Positions 1-8,907 of a DNA stretch of 46,462 nucleotides are shown in pieces. The first letter of the stretch is position 1, and every line of letters starts with the position of its first letter. A program made the position numbers and the translations under genes. Under the pieces are notes generated by a model. The model was not told the origin of the DNA. It searched no databases and worked only from the letters and a program-made list of their open reading frames with translations. This DNA is from Candidatus Brocadia sp. (GTDB lineage: Bacteria; Planctomycetota; Brocadiia; Brocadiales; Brocadiaceae): positions 1-46,462 of the forward strand of contig JABWAQ010000014.1 in the NCBI GenBank assembly GCA_013360945.1, given 5' to 3'.

Positions 1-1
1 T

Positions 2-1144
2 GTGGACCATGGGAAGACGACGTTGACGTCGGTGATAACGCATGTATTGTCGAAGCAGGGATTGGCTAAGGAGAGGCCGTACGATTCGATAGACAAGGCT
101 CCCGAGGAGAGGGAGAGAGGGATCACGATAGCGATATCGCATGTGGAGTATGAGACGCAGAAGAGGCATTATGCGCATGTAGATTGTCCTGGTCATGCGG
201 ATTATGTGAAGAACATGATAACTGGTGCAGCGCAGATGGACGGGGCGATATTGGTGGTGAGTGCGCCGGATGGTCCGATGCCGCAGACGCGTGAGCATAT
301 ACTGTTGGCGCGTCAGGTTGGGGTGCCGCGTATCGTGGTGTTTATGAATAAGGTGGACATGTTGGAAGACAAGGAGTTGCTGGACCTGGTGGAGATGGAA
401 GTCCGGGAGTTGTTGAGCAAGTACAATTTTCCTGGTGACGAGATACCGGTGATCAGGGGGTCTGCGCTGAAGGCGAATGAGTGTGGGTGTGGATCGGCGG
501 CATGTGCGAATTGCGGGCCGGTGTTGAAGCTGATGGAGGCGGTGGATGCGTATATTCCTGATCCGGTGAGGGAGATCGACAAGCCGTTTTTGATGTCGAT
601 TGAAGATGTGTTCAGCATTAAGGGGAGAGGTACGGTAGGTACTGGCAGGGTAGAGAGGGGCAAGGTGAAGGTGGGTGACGAGGTGGATATCGTGGGGATA
701 AGGCCGGAGATTAAGAAGTCGGTGGTGACGGGGGTGGAGATGTTCAATAAGACGCTGGATGAGGGGCAGGCGGGGGATAACCTTGGGGTGTTGCTGAGGG
801 GTGTAGAGAAGGATGATCTGGAGAGGGGGCAGGTGTTGGCGAAGCCTGGGAGTATAACACCGCACAGGAAGTATGAGGCGGAGGCGTATGTATTGACGAA
901 GGAGGAGGGTGGCAGGCACACGCCGTTTTTTAATGGGTATAGGCCACAGTTTTATTTTCGGACGACGGATGTGACGGGTGTGGTGAGTTTGACGGGTGGA
1001 GCAGAGATGGTGATGCCTGGTGACAATGTGAAAGTCAACGTGGAGTTGCTGACGCCGATAGCGATGGACGAGGGGCTGAGGTTTGCCATCCGTGAGGGTG
1101 GAAAGACCGTTGGCGCTGGTGTCGTTACTAAAATTATTGAATAA
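2..1144 (+). CDS. tuf: Elongation factor Tu, 5' truncated by window edge
   Basis: GTPase that delivers aminoacyl-tRNA to the ribosomal A site in the cytoplasm. The frame enters at base 2 with a GTG that is the internal Val of the GHVDHGKT P-loop, not a start, so about 20 N-terminal residues lie upstream. G-domain motifs are visible in visible-residue numbering: DHGKTT at 2-7, DCPGH at 61-65, NKVD at 116-119 and GSAL at 153-156. Domains 2 and 3 follow to a normal C-terminus. Unusual is a cysteine-rich insert after GSALKA with C161, C163, C168 and C171. Codon use is strongly G-ending through most of the gene, unlike the A+T-rich genes downstream, but the last 20 or so codons look like the neighbours. 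It is followed by a promoter for rpsJ, so it may not be cotranscribed exclusively with the S10 cluster. Identity is certain; which tuf copy this is cannot be told. Confidence 0.98.
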   Translation: MDHGKTTLTSVITHVLSKQGLAKERPYDSIDKAPEERERGITIAISHVEYETQKRHYAHVDCPGHADYVKNMITGAAQMDGAILVVSAPDGPMPQTREHILLARQVGVPRIVVFMNKVDMLEDKELLDLVEMEVRELLSKYNFPGDEIPVIRGSALKANECGCGSAACANCGPVLKLMEAVDAYIPDPVREIDKPFLMSIEDVFSIKGRGTVGTGRVERGKVKVGDEVDIVGIRPEIKKSVVTGVEMFNKTLDEGQAGDNLGVLLRGVEKDDLERGQVLAKPGSITPHRKYEAEAYVLTKEEGGRHTPFFNGYRPQFYFRTTDVTGVVSLTGGAEMVMPGDNVKVNVELLTPIAMDEGLRFAIREGGKTVGAGVVTKIIE

Positions 1145-1158
1145 ATAATATTTTGCCG

Positions 1159-1186
1159 TTGACTTTAATTAACTACGTGATATCAT
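1159..1186 (+). promoter_or_regulatory. Sigma70-type promoter for the S10 operon
   Basis: A TTGACT -35 box at 1159-1164, a 16-nt spacer and a TATCAT -10 box at 1181-1186 match the sigma70 consensus at 5/6 positions each. Predicted transcription starts near 1193, giving a leader of about 45 nt before rpsJ. It sits in the 92-nt gap between tuf and rpsJ, where a promoter is expected if the S10 cluster is driven separately from the str/tuf unit. No experimental support is visible in sequence. Confidence 0.55.
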
Positions 1187-1236
1187 AGACTCTTTTTGCA
1201 ACTTACTTTTGTTATTTTATTCATCGGAGTAGTAGA

Positions 1237-1545
1237 GTGTTGGATCAGAAAATAAGAATACGAATGGAGGCTTACGATCATAGGATACTAGATCAATCAG
1301 CTTTGGAGGTTGTGGAGACGGCAAAGCGCACTGGAGCCAAGGTGTTTGGTCCGGTCCCATTGCCTACGCGCATCGAACGATACACGGTGCTACGGTCGCC
1401 ACACGTCGATAAAAAATCAAGAGAACAGTTTGAGATAAGAACACATAAAAGGCTGATTGATATTTTTGAACCTACGGCAAAGACTATGGATGCATTGAAT
1501 AAGATAAATATGCCGGCAGGGATAGAGATTAAGATAAAAGCTTAA
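1237..1545 (+). CDS. rpsJ: 30S ribosomal protein S10 (uS10)
   Basis: Small-subunit head protein, also the NusB partner (NusE) in transcription antitermination. The 102-aa product has the family's typical length and hallmark stretches [19 protein letters not shown] near the N-terminus and [20 protein letters not shown] in the middle. The start is GTG 1237, or possibly the adjacent TTG 1240. CGGAG at 1225-1229 lies 7 or 10 nt upstream respectively, so the ribosome binding site does not separate the two. It is the first gene of the S10 cluster and is followed by rplC after 44 nt. Confidence 0.97.
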   Translation: MLDQKIRIRMEAYDHRILDQSALEVVETAKRTGAKVFGPVPLPTRIERYTVLRSPHVDKKSREQFEIRTHKRLIDIFEPTAKTMDALNKINMPAGIEIKIKA

Positions 1546-1589
1546 ATTCGAGAGTACAAAATTTATTGGGTTGAGGTGAAAAAAAAAGG

Positions 1590-2231
1590 ATGTTGAACGG
1601 CTTTCTTGGGAAAAAGATAGGAATGACGCAGGTATATTCTGAAGATGGTAAGTTGCTTCCGGTAACCCTGATTCAGGCTGGACCTTGTAGTGTGATGCAA
1701 ATAAAAACCATAGAGAATGACGGGTACTCCGCAGTTCAGTTAGGGTTTGATGATAAGAAAATGAAAAAGGCAAAAAAACCAGAAGCCGGACATGCTGCAA
1801 AGGCTTCCCTGGAACCGAAAAGATTCATACACGAAGTAAAGCCTGATGCAGGCGCAGATATTAAATTAGGGCAAAGCATTACCGTAGACATATTTCATGA
1901 CGTGAAAATGGTAGATGTGATTGGTATAACGAAGGGAAAAGGATTTGCCGGCGTAATGAAGAGGTGGAATTTTAAAGGAGGCCTTAATACTCATGGATCC
2001 ACAAGACATAGACCTCCCGGCTCTATCAGCTCTAATACAGATCCGGGAAGAGTGTTTCGGGGGAAGAAGATGGCCGGTCGGCTGGGCGGTGAGCGCGTAA
2101 CAATAAAGAATATTGATGTGGTTAAGATAGATAAAGATAAAAATCTGTTGTTTATTAAAGGCGCTGTTCCTGGGCATAAAGGAAGTTATCTTATATTAAA
2201 TAAAGCAAGAAGAGAAAAGACGGGTAAATAA
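1590..2231 (+). CDS. rplC: 50S ribosomal protein L3 (uL3)
   Basis: Early-assembling large-subunit protein that binds 23S rRNA and reaches towards the peptidyl transferase centre. The 213-aa product has the typical N-terminal FLGKKIGMTQVYSEDGK, a central extended loop (FKGGLNTHGSTRHRPPGSI) and the C-terminal GGERVTIKNIDVVKID strand. ATG start follows a GAGGTG purine tract. It lies between rpsJ and rplD in canonical order, with a 3-nt gap to rplD, consistent with one transcript. Confidence 0.97.
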   Translation: MLNGFLGKKIGMTQVYSEDGKLLPVTLIQAGPCSVMQIKTIENDGYSAVQLGFDDKKMKKAKKPEAGHAAKASLEPKRFIHEVKPDAGADIKLGQSITVDIFHDVKMVDVIGITKGKGFAGVMKRWNFKGGLNTHGSTRHRPPGSISSNTDPGRVFRGKKMAGRLGGERVTIKNIDVVKIDKDKNLLFIKGAVPGHKGSYLILNKARREKTGK

Positions 2232-2234
2232 AGC

Positions 2235-2846
2235 ATGGATATACCGGTATACAATAAAAACGGGGAAAAGATAGATAACATACAATTAGACGCAGAGAAG
2301 TTTGGTGGTCCTATCCGCACTACATTACTACGGGATGCCGTGCTGATGTATGAAGCAAACAAAAGGCAGGGGACGGCTTCTACAAAAACAAGGGCAGAGG
2401 TTGCTGGCGGTGGAAAAAAACCTTGGGTGCAAAAACACACCGGCAGGGCCCGGGCCGGTAGTATCCGTTCGCCACTTTGGAAAGGTGGCGGGGTTTCATT
2501 TGGCCCCAAGCCGCGTGATTATTCTTACGCGATCCCCAAAAAAGCAAAAAAATTGGCTCTTTTTTCGGCATTGGCGACCAGGGTTCGGGATAACGAGTTG
2601 ATTGTAGTGGAAGATTTGAATTTTGAATCAGCAAAAACCAGGCAGATGGTTGGGATATTAAAAGCACTTCGGATGAATGGTGTAAGTTGTTTAATAGTTA
2701 TACCGAAGGCTGATGAAATGGTTTGGAAATCGGCCAGAAATATTCCTTCTGTAAAGGTGTTGACCAGTGCAGATCTGAATGCGTATGAAGTTCTTAAGCC
2801 GAAAAAAATACTGTTAACAAAGGAAGCCTTAAATAACATAAGATAG
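2235..2846 (+). CDS. rplD: 50S ribosomal protein L4 (uL4)
   Basis: Large-subunit protein whose extended loop lines the peptide exit tunnel. In E. coli it also represses its own S10 operon. The 203-aa product carries the basic tunnel loop around residues 43-75 (KRQGTASTKTRAEVAGGG then KKPWVQKHTGRARAGSIRSP), and the globular domain with DNELIVVEDLNFESAKT. Start ATG 2235 lies 3 nt after rplC. Whether autogenous control exists here cannot be read from the short leader. Confidence 0.97.
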   Translation: MDIPVYNKNGEKIDNIQLDAEKFGGPIRTTLLRDAVLMYEANKRQGTASTKTRAEVAGGGKKPWVQKHTGRARAGSIRSPLWKGGGVSFGPKPRDYSYAIPKKAKKLALFSALATRVRDNELIVVEDLNFESAKTRQMVGILKALRMNGVSCLIVIPKADEMVWKSARNIPSVKVLTSADLNAYEVLKPKKILLTKEALNNIR

Positions 2847-2859
2847 GAGTTCGCTCTTT

Positions 2860-3141
2860 ATGAACAGACATCATATAATAAAAAGACCTTTACGGACAGA
2901 AAAGAGTGTTGCGGACGGAGAAGCAACAAACTCGTATCATTTTGAAGTCGACTTAAAAGCAAATAAGATTCAGATTAAAGAAGCGATAGAAAAATTTTTT
3001 AATGTAAAGGTTGACGATGTTAGGACTCTGGTTAGAAAGGGTAAGAACAGAAGGGTAAGATTTAAGTTGGGAAGAACGAAAGATTGGAAAAAAGCTATAG
3101 TTACCCTCAAAGAAGGAAATACAATAGATCTTGGCTATTAA
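2860..3141 (+). CDS. rplW: 50S ribosomal protein L23 (uL23)
   Basis: Tunnel-exit protein and docking site for trigger factor and SRP. The 93-aa product shows the family pattern IIKRPLRTEKSVADGE near the start, then YHFEVDLKANKIQIKEAIEKFF spread over 28-49, and the VRTLVRKGKNRRVRFKLGR region. Length is normal for bacterial L23. RBS TAGGAG at 2846-2851 precedes the ATG by 8 nt. It lies between rplD and rplB in canonical order. Confidence 0.96.
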   Translation: MNRHHIIKRPLRTEKSVADGEATNSYHFEVDLKANKIQIKEAIEKFFNVKVDDVRTLVRKGKNRRVRFKLGRTKDWKKAIVTLKEGNTIDLGY

Positions 3142-3177
3142 CGCCTGAGTAATAATTAGGAAGAGGAAGATACATTT

Positions 3178-4023
3178 ATGGGTATTATTTATTATAAACC
3201 GGTAACGGCGGGAAGAAGGTTTGCCAGTGTCACTGATTTCACAGAAATTACCAAGACGAAACCTGAAAAATCGCTGTTGCAGCCTTTAAGAAAAACTGGC
3301 GGCAGAAATTCGGAAGGTAAAATAACAGCGGAACATATAGGTGGAGGAAGTAGACGTCACTACAGAATCATCGATTTTAAACGAAAAAAAGATAATATTC
3401 CGGCAAAAGTTGCTAGCATAGAATATGACCCAAATCGGTCTGCCCGTATTGCCCTATTGCATTACGCGGATGGAGAAAAAAGATATATTCTTGCCCCTGA
3501 TAATATCCGGGTTGGCTACAGAGTGATATCTGGGGAAAAAGTTGAGCCTGAAATTGGTAATTGCATGCCCCTGAAAAATATCCCTTTGGGTTTGGAGGTG
3601 CACAATATCGAATTGCGTGTTGGACAGGGAGGACAATTGGTTCGTTCCGCTGGTGGCACTGCAAAATTGATGGCAAAGGAAGGGAATTATGCGCATATTG
3701 TACTTCCATCTGGAGAAGTAAGAAAGGTGTTTTACAATTGCAGGGCTACCATAGGAAAGCTTGGGAATGCAGACCATATTAATATTAGATTAGGAAAAGC
3801 CGGTAGGAAGCGATGGAAAGGGATAAGACCGCATGTAAGAGGGGTTGCCCAAAATCCAGTATCCCATCCTTTGGGTGGAGGCGAAGGGAGAAGTGGCGGT
3901 GGAAGGCATCCTTGTTCAAGGACAGGACTATTGGCAAAGGGCGGGAAGACAAGAAAAAAGAAGTCGCTGAGCAATAAATTTATTATACGGAGAAGAAGAA
4001 TTGGCGCAAGAGGCAATCTATAG
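3178..4023 (+). CDS. rplB: 50S ribosomal protein L2 (uL2)
   Basis: Large-subunit core protein needed for subunit association and peptidyl transferase centre assembly. The 281-aa product is typical in length. The conserved C-terminal part is intact, with [19 protein letters not shown] followed by a glycine-rich GRSGGGRHP segment that includes the family's conserved His. The basic C-terminal tail ([14 protein letters not shown]) is normal. AGGAAGAGGAAG lies upstream of the ATG. Confidence 0.98.
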   Translation: MGIIYYKPVTAGRRFASVTDFTEITKTKPEKSLLQPLRKTGGRNSEGKITAEHIGGGSRRHYRIIDFKRKKDNIPAKVASIEYDPNRSARIALLHYADGEKRYILAPDNIRVGYRVISGEKVEPEIGNCMPLKNIPLGLEVHNIELRVGQGGQLVRSAGGTAKLMAKEGNYAHIVLPSGEVRKVFYNCRATIGKLGNADHINIRLGKAGRKRWKGIRPHVRGVAQNPVSHPLGGGEGRSGGGRHPCSRTGLLAKGGKTRKKKSLSNKFIIRRRRIGARGNL

Positions 4024-4051
4024 GGTTAAAAATTAGTACTCAGGAGACAAT

Positions 4052-4336
4052 ATGAGCCGTTCAGTTAAAAAAGGACCATATATTGATAGTAAATTAATGA
4101 AAAAAGTTTTGAAACAAAAAGAGACAGGCGGCAGTGAGCCTATAAAGACATGGGCACGGAGTTGTACAATTGTGCCGGAATTTGTATCTCATACTTTTAT
4201 GATTCATAACGGTAAAATATTTCAAAAGCTTTTTGTTACCGACGATATGGTTGGACATAAACTCGGTGAGTTTGCTCAAACGAGAATTTTTAGAGCGCAT
4301 GGGGGTGTTAAGAAAAAAGAAGCCCCGCATGGCTAA
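4052..4336 (+). CDS. rpsS: 30S ribosomal protein S19 (uS19)
   Basis: Head protein that pairs with S13 near the A site and 16S rRNA helix 42. The 94-aa product begins MSRSVKKGPYIDSKLMKK and contains the family block VGHKLGEFAQTRIFRAHGG. Length is standard. An AGGAG motif precedes the ATG. It lies between rplB and rplV as in the canonical S10 operon. Confidence 0.97.
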   Translation: MSRSVKKGPYIDSKLMKKVLKQKETGGSEPIKTWARSCTIVPEFVSHTFMIHNGKIFQKLFVTDDMVGHKLGEFAQTRIFRAHGGVKKKEAPHG

Positions 4337-4387
4337 TGGACTGTAAGAGTAAATTTCTTCAATGTAGTACGGAAAGGTCGTATCATA

Positions 4388-4747
4388 ATGGAATTTAAAT
4401 CAAGTTATAAATATGCTCGGATATCTCCGCGAAAGGCGCGATATGTAATAGATCTCGTTCGCGGAAAGTCCGTTAATGATGCATTAAGAATTTTAAGGGC
4501 GACTCATAAACGGTCATCCTACATGATTGACAAGGCGTTAAGGGCGGCGATAGCTGCTGCAAATGAAAATTTAGATGTGGATGTAGATTCGCTGTATGTT
4601 ACTCAAGCCCTTGTAGATGCCGGGCCAAGCCGAAAATGGCAGCGCCCGAGACCGCGTGGTATGTCAGCACGTATATTGAAACGTACAAGTCATATTACGG
4701 TTGTGTTGTCTGAAAAGGCAAGGAATAAAAATATTAAGGATAAGTGA
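4388..4747 (+). CDS. rplV: 50S ribosomal protein L22 (uL22)
   Basis: Large-subunit protein whose beta-hairpin forms the exit-tunnel constriction together with L4. The 119-aa product has YKYARISPRKARYVIDLVRG at the N-terminus and the hairpin-bearing block PRPRGMSARILKRTSHITVV near the C-terminus. Start ATG 4388 follows GGAAAGGTCG. It ends 9 nt before rpsC with GAGGAG between them serving as the rpsC ribosome binding site. Confidence 0.96.
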   Translation: MEFKSSYKYARISPRKARYVIDLVRGKSVNDALRILRATHKRSSYMIDKALRAAIAAANENLDVDVDSLYVTQALVDAGPSRKWQRPRPRGMSARILKRTSHITVVLSEKARNKNIKDK

Positions 4748-4756
4748 GGAGATGAC

Positions 4757-5455
4757 ATGGGTCAAAAGGTTTGCCCAATCGGTTTAAGGATAGGTATTAC
4801 ACAAGGGTGGAAGTCGCTTTGGTATGCTGACAAGAAAGATTTTGGCGCACTACTCGTAGAAGATCAGAAGATACGTAAAATCATAAAAAAAAGTTATGGT
4901 TTTGCAGGTATCCCGGTTATTGAGATAGAAAGAACCAGGCGGGACGCAAAAGTAACACTACATACAGCACGGCCTGGTTTAATTATAGGGAGAAAAGGTG
5001 CTGAAGTTGATAAGCTTAAAGAAGAGATACAAAAACTTATAGGTCGTGAGGTTGTTATAAAAATAAAAGAAATTGCTAAACCGGAACTGTATGCACAACT
5101 TGTTGCTGAAAACATAGCCGAGCAGTTAGAAAAACGAGCAGCGTTCAGAAGGGCGATGAAAAAAGCGATGGACGCATCTGTCGATGCTGGTGCAAAGGGC
5201 GTGAAAATGCAAGTGGCAGGGAGATTGGGTGGGGCGGAGATTGCCAGGACAGAGAAGATGTCATTTGGTAGTGTCCCTTTACATACGTTAAGGGCTGATG
5301 TTGATTACGGTTTTGCAGAAGCTAAGACTACCTATGGTGTGATTGGAGTAAAGGTGTGGATTTATAAAGGTCTAACCAGTTCCGAAAAGGAGAAGAGATA
5401 TGCGCCTGATGCCAAAGAGGGTGAAGTTCAGGAAATCGCAAAGGCAAAAAATTAA
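4757..5455 (+). CDS. rpsC: 30S ribosomal protein S3 (uS3)
   Basis: Head protein at the mRNA entry channel, contributing to ribosomal helicase activity. The 232-aa product begins [18 protein letters not shown]. It has the type-II KH signature [18 protein letters not shown] at about 74-91 and the C-terminal domain block [17 protein letters not shown]. Its last 18 codons plus stop overlap the start of rplP by 56 nt in another frame, so the tail after [13 protein letters not shown] is encoded by bases that also encode the L16 N-terminus. The tail is therefore probably under little independent constraint. Confidence 0.97.
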   Translation: MGQKVCPIGLRIGITQGWKSLWYADKKDFGALLVEDQKIRKIIKKSYGFAGIPVIEIERTRRDAKVTLHTARPGLIIGRKGAEVDKLKEEIQKLIGREVVIKIKEIAKPELYAQLVAENIAEQLEKRAAFRRAMKKAMDASVDAGAKGVKMQVAGRLGGAEIARTEKMSFGSVPLHTLRADVDYGFAEAKTTYGVIGVKVWIYKGLTSSEKEKRYAPDAKEGEVQEIAKAKN

Positions 5456-5819
5456 AGGAAATGCCACAAGGTGTAATTCTGTAGCCTTTGGTGAGTTTGG
5501 TTTGCAATCTTTGGAACCAGGATGGATAACTGCCCAGCAGATCGAGGCGGGCAGGGTATCGGCGTCACAATACCTTCCAAGAGAAGGGAAGTTGACCATA
5601 AGGGTTTTTCCTCACAAACCTGTCTCATCGAAACCAATAGAAACCCGAATGGGTAAAGGTAAAGGCGAGCCTGAATTCTGGGTCGCTGTAGTGAAGCCCG
5701 GGACTATGCTCTATGAGTTGAGTGGTATTAATGAAGAAATTGCCAAGCAGACGTTTAACAGAATAGCTCATAAAATGCCAGTTAAAGTAAGGCTTGTGCA
5801 GAGGAGAAAGACAATTTGA
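5400..5819 (+). CDS. rplP: 50S ribosomal protein L16 (uL16)
   Basis: Large-subunit protein that contacts A-site tRNA and matures the peptidyl transferase region. The 139-aa product starts [20 protein letters not shown] and contains the conserved [20 protein letters not shown] segment and a normal C-terminus. ATG 5400 is preferred over ATG 5409 because AAGGAG at 5387-5392 lies 7 nt upstream of it. The start is inside rpsC, an unusually long 56-nt overlap. The stop TGA overlaps the TTG start of rpmC. Confidence 0.97.
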   Translation: MRLMPKRVKFRKSQRQKIKGNATRCNSVAFGEFGLQSLEPGWITAQQIEAGRVSASQYLPREGKLTIRVFPHKPVSSKPIETRMGKGKGEPEFWVAVVKPGTMLYELSGINEEIAKQTFNRIAHKMPVKVRLVQRRKTI

Positions 5820-6034
5820 AGGCTGATGAAATTAGAAACAAATCCAGGCAGGAAATTTTAGACGAAATTGAAGCTAGCAGGCGTGAATTGTTAAATATTC
5901 GTTTTCAGTGGCAGGCAGGCGAAACTCGAAATCCCGCTCAAAGAAAGGGCATTAGAAGAAACATTGCAAGATTGGAGACTATCCTTATGGAGATGGATTT
6001 AGGCACCAATAAACATCTCAACGTGAAGGAGTAG
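5816..6034 (+). CDS. rpmC: 50S ribosomal protein L29 (uL29)
   Basis: Small two-helix protein at the tunnel exit next to L23. The 72-aa product has the hallmark [19 protein letters not shown] followed by [15 protein letters not shown]. The start is TTG 5816, overlapping the rplP stop as TTGA, with GAGGAG at 5801-5806 nine nt upstream. This is translational coupling with a rare start codon. Length is typical. Confidence 0.95.
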   Translation: MKADEIRNKSRQEILDEIEASRRELLNIRFQWQAGETRNPAQRKGIRRNIARLETILMEMDLGTNKHLNVKE

Positions 6035-6044
6035 AAGGGTACAT

Positions 6045-6314
6045 ATGAGAGTTGAAAATACAAGGGGCAGAAGAAGAAAAGTTGTTGGAATGGTGATAGG
6101 AAATAAAATGCAAAAGACGATAGTCGTAGAAGTTATGCGCCTTATCAAACATCCGCAATATGGGAAGTATATAAAGAGGTCGACTATTTATAAGGCACAC
6201 GATGAAAATAATCAGGCGGGAGTAGGTGATAAGGTCGAGATTATAGAGACGAGGCCATTGAGTAAAACGAAAAGTACAAAATTGGTTCGAATTATTGAAA
6301 AAGCAAAGCGTTAA
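6045..6314 (+). CDS. rpsQ: 30S ribosomal protein S17 (uS17)
   Basis: Primary 16S rRNA binding protein of the body. The 89-aa product has the OB-fold family block [18 protein letters not shown], then [20 protein letters not shown] and [19 protein letters not shown]. Length and order (after rpmC, before rplN) are canonical. Confidence 0.96.
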   Translation: MRVENTRGRRRKVVGMVIGNKMQKTIVVEVMRLIKHPQYGKYIKRSTIYKAHDENNQAGVGDKVEIIETRPLSKTKSTKLVRIIEKAKR

Positions 6315-6335
6315 ATAAGAATTGGAGTTTTTAAA

Positions 6336-6704
6336 ATGATTATGGAACAAACCAAATTGGACATTGCTGATAATAGCGGAGCCAAAAGAGCCACATGTAT
6401 TAAGGTACTGGGCGGATCAGGGAGAAAGTATGCAACGGTTGGTGATATCATAGTGGCTGCGGTAAAGAGGGCAATTCCTGAAGGTGTTGTTAAAAAAGGA
6501 GACGTAGTGAAGGGCGTTGTTGTGCGAACAAAAAAAAATATTCGTAGAGATGACGGATCATTTTTAAAATTCGATAAGAATGCTATCGTTATTATTGACA
6601 ATGATGGCAACCCGAGGGGAACGCGCATATTTGGCGCCGTGGCCAGAGAATTAAGACAAAAGAACTTTATGAAAATAATATCTTTGGCTGCAGAGGTGGT
6701 ATAG
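6336..6704 (+). CDS. rplN: 50S ribosomal protein L14 (uL14)
   Basis: Inter-subunit bridge protein and the family target of the silencing factor RsfS. The 122-aa product shows [20 protein letters not shown] and the C-terminal [20 protein letters not shown] block that defines L14. GGAG at 6324-6327 lies 8 nt before ATG 6336. Standard length. Confidence 0.97.
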   Translation: MIMEQTKLDIADNSGAKRATCIKVLGGSGRKYATVGDIIVAAVKRAIPEGVVKKGDVVKGVVVRTKKNIRRDDGSFLKFDKNAIVIIDNDGNPRGTRIFGAVARELRQKNFMKIISLAAEVV

Positions 6705-6752
6705 GTAGATCTAGATAAAGTAAATGGAAATAGGTATTTTTTGGAGAGAGTT

Positions 6753-7088
6753 ATGCATGTTCGCATGAATGATTTGGTTGCAGTTATGGCCGGTAATGAG
6801 ACTGGTAAAACTGGAAAGATAATAAAAGTTTTGCGGGAGAAGAATCGCATTATAGTAAAAGGTGTGAATTTAGTTTATAAGCATACAAAACCAAGTCAAA
6901 AAAATCCACAGGGAGGGAGAATACAGAAAGAGGCTTCGATATCTGTTGCGAATGTGTTGCCTGTTTGTCAGAATAGAAACTGTAAAAAGTATAATATGGG
7001 GGTTAGGACTAAAAAAAAGATATTGGAAAGTGGTAATAAGCTTCGTGCATGTGTTTATTGTGATTCTGAAATAGTATCCGCTGAATAA
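6753..7088 (+). CDS. rplX: 50S ribosomal protein L24 (uL24) with zinc-ribbon-like tail
   Basis: Assembly-initiator protein of the large subunit. I place the start at ATG 6753 rather than the upstream TTG 6741 because that TTG overlaps the GGAGAG ribosome binding site. The 111-aa product has the KOW motif (NDLVAVMAGNETGKTGKIIK). It also has a C-terminal cysteine pattern C-x4-C followed by C-x2-C at the end (VCQNRNCKKY and RACVYCDSE), resembling the zinc-ribbon extension of longer L24 proteins. The first pair is spaced four residues rather than the usual two. Ribosomal function is certain; metal binding is inferred. Confidence 0.95.
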   Translation: MHVRMNDLVAVMAGNETGKTGKIIKVLREKNRIIVKGVNLVYKHTKPSQKNPQGGRIQKEASISVANVLPVCQNRNCKKYNMGVRTKKKILESGNKLRACVYCDSEIVSAE

Positions 7089-7106
7089 GGGTTTAGGATT
7101 TAAAAT

Positions 7107-7649
7107 ATGGCAAGATTGTTAGAAAGATATAAACAGCAGGTAGTACAGCAACTTATAGAGAAATTCAAATACAAAAATGAATTATCTGTGCCTAGACTTC
7201 AAAAGATAGTCGTCAATATGGGTATAGGCAGGGCTGCAGAAAATAAGAAACTTATCGAGGAAGGGACAAAACACCTCTCGGTTATTGCGGGACAAAAGCC
7301 AGTAGTTACAAAAGCAAAAAAGGCTATTTCCGGTTTTAAACTCAGGAAAGGTCAGGATATCGGATGTAAAGTTACGTTGCGTGGAAAAAGGATGTATGAA
7401 TTTTTGGATCGTTTAATTAGCATTGTATTACCGAGGATAAGAGATTTTAGAGGGCTTTCTACAAAGGCATTTGATGGCCGTGGAAACTATACCGTTGGCC
7501 TTACAGAACAGATCGTTTTTCCCGAAATAAGTGTTGACACAGTTGAATTTATTCAGGGGATGGATATTACTTTGGTGATTACAGGCAATTCGAATGAGCA
7601 ATCTCGCGAATTACTAAGATTATTGGGTATGCCTTTTAGATCAGAATAG
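7107..7649 (+). CDS. rplE: 50S ribosomal protein L5 (uL5)
   Basis: Binds 5S rRNA and the P-site tRNA elbow. The 180-aa product has family blocks VPRLQKIVVNMGIGRAAENK, QKPVVTKAKKAISGFKLRKG and the C-terminal FPEISVDTVEFIQGMDITLV. Length is normal. It lies in the spc part of the cluster between rplX and rpsN. Confidence 0.97.
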   Translation: MARLLERYKQQVVQQLIEKFKYKNELSVPRLQKIVVNMGIGRAAENKKLIEEGTKHLSVIAGQKPVVTKAKKAISGFKLRKGQDIGCKVTLRGKRMYEFLDRLISIVLPRIRDFRGLSTKAFDGRGNYTVGLTEQIVFPEISVDTVEFIQGMDITLVITGNSNEQSRELLRLLGMPFRSE

Positions 7650-7658
7650 GGAGTGTGA

Positions 7659-7844
7659 ATGGCAAGGAAATGTCTTATTGAGAAGTCAAAGAAAGAGCCT
7701 AAATATAAAACAAGAAGATATAATAGGTGCAAAATGTGCGGGCGCCGTAGGGCTTACTATCGTAGATTTCAGATTTGCAGGCTCTGTTTTAGAAAGCTTG
7801 CTTCAAAAGGTGAGATACCTGGAGTAAAAAAGGCGAGTTGGTAG
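7659..7844 (+). CDS. rpsN: 30S ribosomal protein S14, zinc-binding short type (uS14)
   Basis: Small-subunit head protein. The 61-aa product is the short, zinc-containing form, with CKMC and CRLC pairs flanking [12 protein letters not shown], ending PGVKKASW. The C+ form contrasts with the longer zinc-free S14 of many bacteria and is consistent with zinc-type L36 and S4 in this cluster. GGGAG precedes the ATG. Confidence 0.97.
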   Translation: MARKCLIEKSKKEPKYKTRRYNRCKMCGRRRAYYRRFQICRLCFRKLASKGEIPGVKKASW

Positions 7845-7893
7845 AGAGAGTATTACTGGTTAAAGAACCGTTTGAGAATTAAGGAATATAATA

Positions 7894-8295
7894 ATGTGTA
7901 TGACAGATACAATTTCCGATATGTTTACCCGTATTAGAAATGCAAATACGATTAAATCCGAAAGTGTCGATATCCCTTTGTCTAAGGTAAAGCTATCAAT
8001 TTTGAAAATACTGAAAGAAGAGGGTTTTATAAAAGAATTCAAAGAAATGGAAACTGACCATAAACAGCGTTCCATCAGGGTTTATCTAAAGTATGGACCT
8101 TTAAAGCGGCACGTACTCAATAAAATAGAAAGGGTGAGTAAATCGAGTAGGCGGATTTATAGGAAAGCGGAAGAAACTAACAAGATTTTTGGTGGAATTG
8201 GAATAGCGATATATTCTACATCAAAGGGGATTATGAGTGACAGAGAATGTAGAAAATTGAAAATAGGCGGTGAGCTTATTTGTATTGTGACGTAA
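7894..8295 (+). CDS. rpsH: 30S ribosomal protein S8 (uS8)
   Basis: Central-domain 16S rRNA binder, and in E. coli the translational repressor of the spc operon. The 133-aa product begins with TDTISDMFTRIRNANTIKSE and ends with the diagnostic STSKGIMSDRECRKLKIGGE block. ATG 7894 or ATG 7900 could start it; both follow AAGGAATATAATA. The family usually begins M(T)MTD, so both are compatible. Confidence 0.96.
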   Translation: MCMTDTISDMFTRIRNANTIKSESVDIPLSKVKLSILKILKEEGFIKEFKEMETDHKQRSIRVYLKYGPLKRHVLNKIERVSKSSRRIYRKAEETNKIFGGIGIAIYSTSKGIMSDRECRKLKIGGELICIVT

Positions 8296-8322
8296 TAGGT
8301 TTTATCTGGATAGAGGTTTAAC

Positions 8323-8886
8323 ATGTCGCGAATAGGAAAGCAACCAGTTAAGGTTTCAAACGATGTGAAACTGTCGATAACCGGTAACACGGTAAGCATT
8401 GAAGGACCAAAGGGGAAATTAAGCCAGGTCTTTCATCCCGAAATTCTTATAGAGTATAATCAGCAAGATAAGCAAATTTTCGTCAAAAGGAGTTCGGACG
8501 AAAAATATCATAAAGCGTTGCACGGTTTGACCCGTGCCCTTGTTTCTAACATGATTTTGGGCGTGACGAAAGGTTACTCCAAAAATCTCGAAATTATTGG
8601 GCTTGGATATAGCGCTAAGGTGCAGGGCAAAGATCTTGTGTTAGTGCTTGGTTATACGCATCCTGTACACCTTGAGATTCCAAAGGGAATAAAAGTTGAT
8701 GTGACAAATCCTACAAACCCTGCAAAACTTACCGTTTCAGGTCCTGACAAACAAATGGTGGGACAATTTTCTGCAGTGATAAGGGGGAAGAAACCGCCCG
8801 AGCCGTATAAAGGGATGGGAATTAAATATGAGAATGAGATTATTAAGAGGAAGGCTGGAAAGGCATTCACGTCGGGTGCTGCATAG
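8323..8886 (+). CDS. rplF: 50S ribosomal protein L6 (uL6)
   Basis: Large-subunit protein near the factor-binding site. The 187-aa product starts MSRIGKQPVKV, with HGLTRALVSNMILGVTKGYS and the C-terminal GKKPPEPYKGMGIKYENE signature. Normal length. Order rpsH-rplF-rplR is canonical. Confidence 0.97.
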   Translation: MSRIGKQPVKVSNDVKLSITGNTVSIEGPKGKLSQVFHPEILIEYNQQDKQIFVKRSSDEKYHKALHGLTRALVSNMILGVTKGYSKNLEIIGLGYSAKVQGKDLVLVLGYTHPVHLEIPKGIKVDVTNPTNPAKLTVSGPDKQMVGQFSAVIRGKKPPEPYKGMGIKYENEIIKRKAGKAFTSGAA

Positions 8887-8907
8887 CGGTATTTAAAGGG
8901 CTTAACT

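Noticed and set aside
313..921. Long minus-strand open frame opposite tuf
   Set aside because: It is the antisense shadow of a G-ending-codon gene; the Ser/Pro/Thr-rich product has no family features.
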